This document shows, piece by piece, positions 9,748 through 16,077 of a DNA stretch of 35,025 bases (positions within the stretch are counted from its first letter, which is position 1; each line of letters opens with the position of its first letter). The notes under the pieces are model-generated. The model made no database searches, had not been told where the DNA came from, and saw only the letters and a list, made by a program, of their open reading frames with translations. This DNA is from Bacteroidia bacterium (lineage in GTDB: Bacteria; Bacteroidota; Bacteroidia; B-17B0; Aurantibacillaceae), in the NCBI GenBank assembly GCA_016788025.1, contig JAEUTM010000397.1, positions 1 to 35,025 on the forward strand, in the 5' to 3' direction. Both the position numbers and the translations under genes were made by a program.

Positions 9748-9882
9748 TCAGTGTCTAAAATAGTGCATTCTGGTGTTGCTATGCGAGCCTTTAATGCTTG
9801 GAAATAAAAAATAAGACAAGGCTATTTCCCAACTCCATCAAAACATAAAATGCTCCGACGAACAAGTATCTAAAACGATTTT

Positions 9883-9898
9883 TGAGGGGATCCCCTCA
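9883..9898. promoter_or_regulatory. Perfect 16-base palindrome, possible operator
   Basis: TGAGGGGATCCCCTCA is a perfect inverted repeat about 135 bases upstream of the left-facing operon. It could bind a dimeric regulator. In RNA it would form a six-base-pair stem with a GATC loop, and no U-tract follows, so it is not a standard terminator. Confidence 0.35.
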
Positions 9899-9958
9899 TC
9901 TTAGCCTAAGGTTAATAACCGTTAGTGAAAAAGTCATGTGAAAACGGTCTATAAACAG

Positions 9959-9993
9959 AAAAAACCTCATCTGGCGGGCCAGAGAGGTTTTTT
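9959..9993 (+). terminator. Strong intrinsic terminator in a divergent region
   Basis: The arms AAAAAACCTC (9959-9968) and GAGGTTTTTT (9984-9993) pair perfectly. Inside them TCTGG (9970-9974) pairs with CCAGA (9979-9983) around a CGGG loop, with one bulged A at 9969. A T-rich run follows to about 10003. The A/T-ended stem makes it work on paper in both directions. No gene converges on it: the flanking genes are transcribed away from each other. It may end an unannotated short RNA, or act as an attenuator or insulator in the leader of the left operon. Confidence 0.7.
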
Positions 9994-10000
9994 CCTTTTT

Positions 10001-10064
10001 TTTGGGTAGAATGTATCAGTTGGCAGTTAACTATAGTGTTATTCTTTACCCAAATGTAGAATGT
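10001..10064. repeat. Nested inverted and direct repeats
   Basis: TTTGGGTA (10001-10008) is the exact reverse complement of TACCCAAA (10047-10054). GTAGAATGT occurs at 10006-10014 and again at 10056-10064, 50 bases apart. The combination just after the terminator suggests protein binding sites or an RNA fold, but the repeats are short. Confidence 0.35.
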
Positions 10065-10095
10065 TTGTGTGGTGGAAAATCCGCAGTTGTGTGGT
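10065..10095. promoter_or_regulatory. Direct repeat with 22-base spacing, candidate LytTR regulator site
   Basis: TTGTGTGGT occurs at 10065-10073 and 10087-10095, start to start 22 bases (two helical turns), with a 13-base spacer. LytTR regulators such as AgrA bind two roughly 9-base direct repeats separated by about 12-13 bases, so the geometry fits the response regulator encoded downstream. The sites lie about 130 bases before the kinase promoter element. Binding is not shown by the sequence. Confidence 0.35.
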
Positions 10096-10228
10096 TTATC
10101 ACATCCGTTTTATAAGTGGTAGGGTTTATTGAGAGTTTTGAAAAGTATGGAATTGGGCATTTGATGAATTTTAATCGCATGAAAAATGCGGTTTGTCTAT
10201 ATAAAATAGCTTTTAGACGTGCAAATTC

Positions 10229-10236
10229 TAAGTTTG
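10229..10236 (+). promoter_or_regulatory. Candidate Bacteroidota -7 element for the LytS/LytTR operon
   Basis: TAAGTTTG fits the TAnnTTTG consensus of the Bacteroidota housekeeping sigma factor and lies 43 bases before the GTG start, leaving a leader of about 35 bases. No well-spaced TTG or TTTG -33 motif is present, so the promoter may be weak or need an activator. Confidence 0.4.
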
Positions 10237-10278
10237 GTATAAATTGGTGATTTTTGTTCTGATAAAGTCTCTGGTAGC

Positions 10279-11772
10279 GTGTTATTCAGACTTATAGCAG
10301 TCCACATAGCTTTGTGTATGAGCAGCTTCTTGGCGGCGCAGAGCCAAAGAGGTCCAAGCGCTGCTTTTTATTTTAATAAGGGCAGCCCAGTGGATGCCGT
10401 TACTGGGCACAGAGCCGGCATTAGCGGCGCATCTTTTACCACGGACCGTTTCGGCAATAAAGACCATGCGATCTTTCTGAGTGGTACTGGCGACTCGCAC
10501 CTCAACCTGGGAACTTACAAGGAGCTTAAACCGAGCGAGGGAAGCATTTCCCTTTGGGTAAAGATGGAACACCCGATCCGGGCCGGTAAAGGTGTTCCTT
10601 ACAATCCAATTCTTATTACCCGTTGTGCCGATCGCGAGGATTTTAACGAGGCTTATGTACTTTATTATATGCTGGAATCGGGAAAAATGCTGGCCGCCTG
10701 CTGCAGGGATTCTACCCGCGAAATAGGTGTGTATAGCAAGGAGCGCTTTGAACGTGAGGTTTGGAAACACCTGGTGGTAAGCTACGATTCGAGCCATGTG
10801 GCCCTTTACATAGACGGCCGTTTGCAACAGAGCAGTCCGAAAAAATTTAAAACAGTTTTCCTGGAAGGAGAGTCTGTATTGGTTGGCTTTAATGGCAGCG
10901 CAAAAAATTTACGGTGGTGGAACGGGAGCGTAGACGATATTGAGTTTTATGATCATGTACTCAGCGAGGAGGAAATTATAAATCTCTTCCACGCGCCAAA
11001 TCCCAATAAAACCACAATCCTGGTTCAGCGTATTCTTATTGCCCTGGCTATACTTGTTGTTTTGGTGTTGATTTATTTTTTAATACGGTACCGGGTAAAA
11101 CAGGTTTTAAAACGCGAGAAACAAAAACACGAACTTAATAACGTGATCCTGCAGACAGAGCTGAGGGTGAACCGCGCCCTGATGAACCCACACTTTGTGT
11201 TTAATTCGTTAAACGCCTTACAGAATTTAATCCTGAGCCAGGAAATTGAGAAAGCAAATGATTACCTGGTAAAATTCAGTAAAATGATCCGGAAGTTACT
11301 GGAGAGTAATATGTCGGACCTGATAAGCCTGGAAATGGAAATAGAATTACTGAAGCGTTACATGGAAATTGAGAATCTACGTTTTGAGGAAAACATCGCC
11401 TTCAACATAGAAGTAGATCCCGCGATTAATACTATGACAACCCGGATTCCTGTGATGATGCTTCAGCCCTTTGTAGAAAATGCGATCTGGCACGGGCTTC
11501 TGAAAAAACAAGGAGAAAAACTTCTGACCATTTATTTTTCGCTGGTTGAGGACAAATACATTCTGTGTGTTATAGAAGACAATGGCATTGGAAAAGAAAA
11601 CAAAAAAAACTCGGCCATTTTTGATAAAGCGTCGCTTGCTACCAGCTTTATTGAACAAAGACTCCAGACTTTGAACAGGATCCATGGTTTGCATTGCGAA
11701 ATGAGCATTGAATACAAAACGGGGCAAAGCGGAACCAAAATGAAAATATTGTTACCAATTCTTAAAGCATGA
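10279..11772 (+). CDS. LamG-domain sensor histidine kinase, LytS/YehU type
   Basis: The 497-residue protein has four parts: a signal peptide (about 1-21, LAAQ), an extracytoplasmic LamG/concanavalin-A-like domain (about 25-238; SISLWVKME, VVSYDSSHVALYIDGRL, WWNGSVDDIEFYDHVLSEEE), one membrane helix (about 251-270) and a cytoplasmic kinase. The kinase has a coiled stretch and then the His_kinase motif LMNPHFVFNSLNAL with phospho-acceptor His305. The ATPase N-box (LQPFVENAIWHGL) and G-box (EDNGIGKEN) follow. LytS-family kinases phosphorylate LytTR regulators, and one is encoded four bases downstream. A LamG sensor suggests detection of a glycan or surface protein, but the ligand is unknown. The GTG start at 10279 is chosen because it preserves the signal peptide; the frame has no ATG before it. 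Confidence 0.88.
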   Translation: MLFRLIAVHIALCMSSFLAAQSQRGPSAAFYFNKGSPVDAVTGHRAGISGASFTTDRFGNKDHAIFLSGTGDSHLNLGTYKELKPSEGSISLWVKMEHPIRAGKGVPYNPILITRCADREDFNEAYVLYYMLESGKMLAACCRDSTREIGVYSKERFEREVWKHLVVSYDSSHVALYIDGRLQQSSPKKFKTVFLEGESVLVGFNGSAKNLRWWNGSVDDIEFYDHVLSEEEIINLFHAPNPNKTTILVQRILIALAILVVLVLIYFLIRYRVKQVLKREKQKHELNNVILQTELRVNRALMNPHFVFNSLNALQNLILSQEIEKANDYLVKFSKMIRKLLESNMSDLISLEMEIELLKRYMEIENLRFEENIAFNIEVDPAINTMTTRIPVMMLQPFVENAIWHGLLKKQGEKLLTIYFSLVEDKYILCVIEDNGIGKENKKNSAIFDKASLATSFIEQRLQTLNRIHGLHCEMSIEYKTGQSGTKMKILLPILKA

Positions 11773-11776
11773 TGTT

Positions 11777-12520
11777 ATGTTGAGAGCAATTATTATAGAC
11801 GATGAACAGAGAGGAATAAACACTCTTAAACTGTTGCTGGAACGTTATGTTCCAGAGGTGAAAGTGGTTGCCGATTCGTCGGAGCCTTTAAAGGGGATGG
11901 ATCTTATAGAAAGCTACAGGCCAGAAATTGTTTTCCTGGATATTAATATGCCTGAGATGGATGGTTTTGAATTGCTGGAAAAATTGCAATGGAAAAACTT
12001 TAACCTGATATTCACAACTGCACACCAGGAATATGCTTTAAAGGCTATTAAGAACAATGCGATAGATTACCTGTTAAAACCCATTGATTATGTTGATCTG
12101 AAGGCAGCGGTAGCGCGCATCCTGAAACGTAATGCACAACACGATACAGATGTAAAATTCAATTACAGCCAGTTGATCCAGGACCTGAACCAGAAACAAC
12201 GTATTTTGATCAATTCACGATCGGGGGTTGAAGCCGTTGATCTGGACGAAATCATTTGTATGGAATCGGAATCGAATTATACCACGGTATTTTTGGTGGA
12301 CGGAAAAAAAATAACTACTGCAAAGACCCTGAAAGAGTTCGAGGGACAGCTTTGCAGCGAAAACTCTCATTTTATGAGGGTTCACCAGTCTTACATTATC
12401 AACCTCAAAAAAGTTCAGCGTTTTGTGAAGACGGATGATATGATCGTACTTGATGAGGAACTGCAGGCTCCTCTATCCAAGAGCAGGCGTGATCTCTTCT
12501 TTAAATGGATGAATGTTTGA
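11777..12520 (+). CDS. LytTR-family response regulator
   Basis: The 247-residue protein has an N-terminal receiver domain (about 1-120) with acidic Asp9/Asp10 (IIIDDE), phospho-acceptor Asp55 (IVFLDINMPEMDG), the conserved Thr region IFTTAH and Lys in LLKPID. A LytTR DNA-binding domain follows (about 140-245), with 'RILINSRSGVEAVDLDEIIC', SNYTTVFLVDGKK and FMRVHQSYIINLKKV. It starts four bases after the kinase stop and surely forms a two-component pair with it. Likely targets are the divergent surface operon, its own operon, or both; the repeat pair at 10065-10095 is a candidate site. It ends directly against the convergent esterase gene, with no spacer and no terminator visible between them. 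Confidence 0.92.
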   Translation: MLRAIIIDDEQRGINTLKLLLERYVPEVKVVADSSEPLKGMDLIESYRPEIVFLDINMPEMDGFELLEKLQWKNFNLIFTTAHQEYALKAIKNNAIDYLLKPIDYVDLKAAVARILKRNAQHDTDVKFNYSQLIQDLNQKQRILINSRSGVEAVDLDEIICMESESNYTTVFLVDGKKITTAKTLKEFEGQLCSENSHFMRVHQSYIINLKKVQRFVKTDDMIVLDEELQAPLSKSRRDLFFKWMNV

Positions 12521-14299
12521 TTAATGCTGCACCAGCACCTTTTTTACAATGGTGCTTTCAGGCAACACAAATACCAGCGAGTAAACTCCAGGTTCCAGCT
12601 GGCTGACCGCGATCTCTAGTTTTGTTTTGTCGGGATCGGGTTCTATTTGAACAAACAGGTTCCCATTGAGATCGTAGAGTCGAATTTCTTTAATGGTTTT
12701 ATTGAACAGTCTTATTTCGATAAACTCGTCGGCCGGCGATGGAAACACATTCACATAACCCCCTCCAACGGGAAATTCAAAAAAGGAAAGGGCTCCAAGC
12801 GTGGGATTGTTTTTGTTAACGATCCAGGGTCCCATATAACCGGTTTGCAATTTGGATAGAATATTCGGCAAATAGGTTAAACGATCGGTTTTTTCAAACA
12901 TGTTAGACATGGTGAGGTAGAGTTTGTTTCCCTGTGTATGGATGTCTTGTATGAGAAGCTGTTCGAAGGACTTCTTGTAAAAATAATCCTTGAGATAGGT
13001 TGTTCCTGTGTATGGATAACTGAAGTCGGTGGACAGCTGTGCCTCTATGTCCATATCAAATTCCAGGCATAATTGCGAAGAAGAGACATAGGATATTTTC
13101 TGAATTGAAGGACCCATGATCTGATCCCTGGGATAATTAAATCCGTAAATTTCGTTCAGCACCACCGGATACAAAATTTCGGCGAGTCGATTCGCGCCCT
13201 TAAGCGTGTAATGACAGCCATCCGTGCTTTTGTCGTATTGATCGAAACCAAAGGTTGGAAGAACCAGTACATCGTTAAAAATCAAGGGCCATTGTCGCTG
13301 TTGTTCCCTGATCCTGTATTCGTAATCGCCATAACAGCCCGTGTTGAGTTGAAACACAAATATTTTCTTCAGGTTGGGATAGTCTGATTTCCAGGATTCC
13401 CTTAATTTGCCGAAACGGGTGGTGTAATCCATGGCATCTTCATAGGTCAGGTTTCCGTCGGTTTCTCCCTGGTACCAGACAATACCTTTAATGCCCCGCA
13501 ACACATCGTTGTTGAGTAATTTAATATAGGCACGATCATAAGGTCGCATTACCCGGCCTGTGCTTGTATCATTTACCACCTGCAGCCTGCTTTGATCACT
13601 GGGCGTATTGGAAGCCATGTGGTAGGAGATGGAACTGCCACCTTTGCCGCTGTTGATGAAACACAGAGGCACCCCGGTTTTTTTGCATAGCTCATACATT
13701 AAACGGTAGGGCCAGGAGGCAATGCAACCGTGCTCAAAATAAATGGAGGAAGGTTTGTAGTAACCGCAGTCCATGGAGAGATTCCAGTTTATATACTCTG
13801 CCCGTTCATACAAAGTTCCTAAACTTCTGCAATACTTATTTGCGTAGGTTGAATCGAAGCGGAGGCCTTCTTCGCTGTATCCATTGGATCCAACAGCGTT
13901 TGACTGACCGCTGATTAAAAAATAATCGCCGGCCACCAGGCCCGGGACTTCCTTCACGAGATTTTGATTTCCCTGTTCGTCATAAGAATAGATGATCAGT
14001 TTATATTCTTCAAACTTTGCCGGGATTTCGAGTGTTGCCGAAAATTTTGATTCCTCATCCAGCCTGATTGTCTTATCATAAATGTATGTGTCGTTTTCGG
14101 CGTTGTGAAGCAGTAACCTAACATACTTCTTTTCCGGGTTAAAACATTTCCCTGCCACCACAAAACGACCCATGTTATCGTCGTCCCTGGGAATCAGTTT
14201 CATTTCTGCCGGAATGCTGTAAAATATAAATTGTGCAGAGACGCAAAATGGCATCGCAGACAAGAGCATAAAGGAAAGTATTTGGTACAGAGCCCGCAC
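12521..14299 (-). CDS. Secreted SGNH/sialate O-acetylesterase-like enzyme with T9SS type A signal
   Basis: The 592-residue protein has a signal peptide (MRALYQILSFMLLSAMPFCV, cleavage near residue 22). After an N-terminal beta domain comes an SGNH-type esterase resembling the SASA family: GQSNAVGSNG with nucleophile Ser133, GIVWYQGETDGN (275-282) and DGCHYTLKGANRLAE with Asp360 and His363. This family removes acetyl groups from sialic acids or other acetylated sugars. The last 75 or so residues (VNVFPSPADEF, EIRLYDLNGNLF, GVYSLVFV, KKVLVQH) form a T9SS sorting domain, so the enzyme acts at or beyond the cell surface. It starts at GTG (14299); no ATG lies before the upstream stop. It is divergent from hemCD and convergent with the response regulator. 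The substrate is inferred only. Confidence 0.82.
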   Translation of the reverse strand: MRALYQILSFMLLSAMPFCVSAQFIFYSIPAEMKLIPRDDDNMGRFVVAGKCFNPEKKYVRLLLHNAENDTYIYDKTIRLDEESKFSATLEIPAKFEEYKLIIYSYDEQGNQNLVKEVPGLVAGDYFLISGQSNAVGSNGYSEEGLRFDSTYANKYCRSLGTLYERAEYINWNLSMDCGYYKPSSIYFEHGCIASWPYRLMYELCKKTGVPLCFINSGKGGSSISYHMASNTPSDQSRLQVVNDTSTGRVMRPYDRAYIKLLNNDVLRGIKGIVWYQGETDGNLTYEDAMDYTTRFGKLRESWKSDYPNLKKIFVFQLNTGCYGDYEYRIREQQRQWPLIFNDVLVLPTFGFDQYDKSTDGCHYTLKGANRLAEILYPVVLNEIYGFNYPRDQIMGPSIQKISYVSSSQLCLEFDMDIEAQLSTDFSYPYTGTTYLKDYFYKKSFEQLLIQDIHTQGNKLYLTMSNMFEKTDRLTYLPNILSKLQTGYMGPWIVNKNNPTLGALSFFEFPVGGGYVNVFPSPADEFIEIRLFNKTIKEIRLYDLNGNLFVQIEPDPDKTKLEIAVSQLEPGVYSLVFVLPESTIVKKVLVQH

Positions 14300-14335
14300 G
14301 ATTAGACTAAATTACTAAATTGATTTGTAAAAGCT

Positions 14336-14343
14336 TAACTTTG
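14336..14343 (+). promoter_or_regulatory. Candidate -7 promoter element for hemCD
   Basis: TAACTTTG matches TAnnTTTG and lies 26 bases upstream of the hemCD GTG start, implying a leader of about 20 bases. The 69-base gap is shared with the divergent esterase gene. A properly spaced -33 motif is not evident. Confidence 0.4.
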
Positions 14344-14368
14344 CCGCGGCTATTAAACAAGAACACTC

Positions 14369-15955
14369 GTGAGTAGAAAAATAATCATCGGTACGCGCGG
14401 TAGCGACCTGGCTTTGTGGCAGGCAAATTACACCAAGGAATTGCTGGAAGAAAAGGGGCAAGAGGTTGAAATTAAAATCATTCAAACCGAAGGAGACCGC
14501 TCGCAGCAATGGAATACAAGCTTCGACAAGCTGGAAGGAAAAGGCTTTTTTACCAAAGAGCTTGAAGAGGCCTTATTGAATAAAAGCATAGACCTGGCGG
14601 TGCATTCCCATAAAGACTTACCAACAGTGAACCCTGATGGTTTGCTTGTTGCCGGTGTTTCAAAACGCGAAGATCCTTCTGATATTCTGATCATGCAGAA
14701 AAGTGCGGTAGATGACAAACAAAAATTTGGTTTAAAAAAAGGGGCCATCGTTGGCACGTCATCTGCCAGGAGAAAATCGCAGTTGCTGGCATTTCGTCCG
14801 GATGTGACGATAAAAGACCTGAGAGGCAATGTTCCCACCCGTGTAGAAAAACTGAGAAAAGGAGATTACGATGCTATCTTATTGGCTACTGCAGGAGTTG
14901 AAAGGCTCGAATTGGATCTTGATGATCTGCATTCGGAGAACTTAAATCCCGAAGAATTTGTTCCTGCACCTGCGCAGGGAGTACTGGCCTGGCAGACACG
15001 CGAAGACGATAACGAGCTTTTGAGCATTATAGACGAAATCAGTGATCTGGATGTATTGATCCGAATAAATATTGAGAGGCAGATCCTGAACATGCTCGAC
15101 GGTGGATGTCAATTGCCTTTGGGCGCTTATTGCGATACGGAGGAAGATGATGAAGACCGTTTAAAATTCAGGGTGTGGGTGAGTGTGGCTAAAGACTGGA
15201 ACGAACAGCCCAAACAGTTATACTTCGAAACGTTGGATACAGATGGATTCAGCGATATGATCGTGGATCACATTCATGCTATTAAGGGGAAAAAAGTGTT
15301 TGTGACCAAAACCTTCCGCGAAGAAGACTATTTACCAAGCGCACTAAAGCGTTTGAATTTTGAGGTAGAAGGAAAAAGCCTTATTGAATTTAAACAGATC
15401 AGGATCAAAGAACTTCCAAAAACCGACTGGGTATTTTTCAGCAGCAAACATGCCGTGCGTTATTTCTTTAACCAGAATCCAAAACTTGAAAATGTGAAGT
15501 TCGGGTGCATCGGCACTTCGACAAGTGCAGAGCTAAGAGCCTTCGGCAAACGCGCGGACTTTATCGGGACAAGCACCGACATTAAACTCGTTGGTAAACA
15601 ATTCAGCAGCAAGGTGGGTAATGGAAAAGTGTTATTCCCAATTGCCCGAGGCAGCATGCAAAGCATCCAGTGGCAGATGGTGAAAAGAGAAAATGTATTT
15701 AACCTCGAGGTTTACGCCACGTTAAAACACAGCATAGAAATTCCTGCAGACTACGATATTTTAGTGTTTACCTCTCCAAGCAATGTTGAAGCCTGGGCGG
15801 AAAAAAACACATTACATCCCAACCAGAAAGTGGTAGCCATGGGCGAAAGCACAGGCAAGGCATTGGAGAAATTAAAAATTAAAGAATATGTGATGCCACA
15901 AAGTTTCGATGACCTTGGATTGCTGAGAGCGGTTTTGGGTGTGGCGAAGTTTTAA
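14369..15955 (+). CDS. hemCD: Fused hydroxymethylbilane synthase / uroporphyrinogen-III synthase
   Basis: The 528-residue protein joins two successive enzymes of tetrapyrrole synthesis. Residues 1 to about 300 are porphobilinogen deaminase (HemC), with IIGTRGSDLALWQA, the catalytic Asp83 in VHSHKDLPT, GTSSARRKSQLL, LRGNVPTRVEKL and Cys247 in LDGGCQLPLGA, which should carry the dipyrromethane cofactor. Residues from about 307 resemble uroporphyrinogen-III synthase (HemD): KKVFVTK, DWVFFSSKHAV, GCIGTSTSAEL, ILVFTSPSNVEAW and VVAMGESTGKAL. It should convert porphobilinogen to uroporphyrinogen III in the cytoplasm. Separate HemC proteins are about 310 residues and HemD about 250, so the length supports fusion. 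It starts at GTG 14369. No other haem gene is adjacent. Confidence 0.93.
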   Translation: MSRKIIIGTRGSDLALWQANYTKELLEEKGQEVEIKIIQTEGDRSQQWNTSFDKLEGKGFFTKELEEALLNKSIDLAVHSHKDLPTVNPDGLLVAGVSKREDPSDILIMQKSAVDDKQKFGLKKGAIVGTSSARRKSQLLAFRPDVTIKDLRGNVPTRVEKLRKGDYDAILLATAGVERLELDLDDLHSENLNPEEFVPAPAQGVLAWQTREDDNELLSIIDEISDLDVLIRINIERQILNMLDGGCQLPLGAYCDTEEDDEDRLKFRVWVSVAKDWNEQPKQLYFETLDTDGFSDMIVDHIHAIKGKKVFVTKTFREEDYLPSALKRLNFEVEGKSLIEFKQIRIKELPKTDWVFFSSKHAVRYFFNQNPKLENVKFGCIGTSTSAELRAFGKRADFIGTSTDIKLVGKQFSSKVGNGKVLFPIARGSMQSIQWQMVKRENVFNLEVYATLKHSIEIPADYDILVFTSPSNVEAWAEKNTLHPNQKVVAMGESTGKALEKLKIKEYVMPQSFDDLGLLRAVLGVAKF

Positions 15956-16077
15956 GAATTAAACCATTCTTATCTATTATACCCAAACGTAAGATCAGAG
16001 CCACTATCCCCCTATTAAATGCCATTTTGAGTTAAAAGTAGCAACGATAACTTTTTCCGGAAATGATTGCGGGATGA

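Larger units (their letters stand above)
9748..10278. other. Structured divergent intergenic region between surface operon and LytS/LytTR operon
   Basis: These 531 bases hold no convincing protein gene; the longest starts give only a few codons, such as an 8-codon frame at 9781. Several structures lie here: a perfect 16-base palindrome (9883-9898), a strong terminator-type hairpin (9959-9993), an 8-base inverted repeat (10001-10008 and 10047-10054), a 9-base direct repeat GTAGAATGT (10006 and 10056), another, TTGTGTGGT, 22 bases apart (10065 and 10087), a small CGCAT/ATGCG hairpin (10176-10190) and a promoter element at 10229. The left-facing operon has no clear promoter. The region is therefore likely a regulatory hub, possibly with a short untranslated RNA. 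Confidence 0.6.

Noticed and set aside
9781-9807. Eight-codon frame MRAFNAWK as a leader peptide
   Set aside because: It has no visible ribosome binding site and no run of one regulated amino acid, and lies too far from the terminator to support attenuation.
15953-15972. Hairpin TAAGAAT/ATTCTTA at the hemCD stop
   Set aside because: The stem is only seven A/T-rich pairs and no U-tract follows, so it is too weak to call a terminator.
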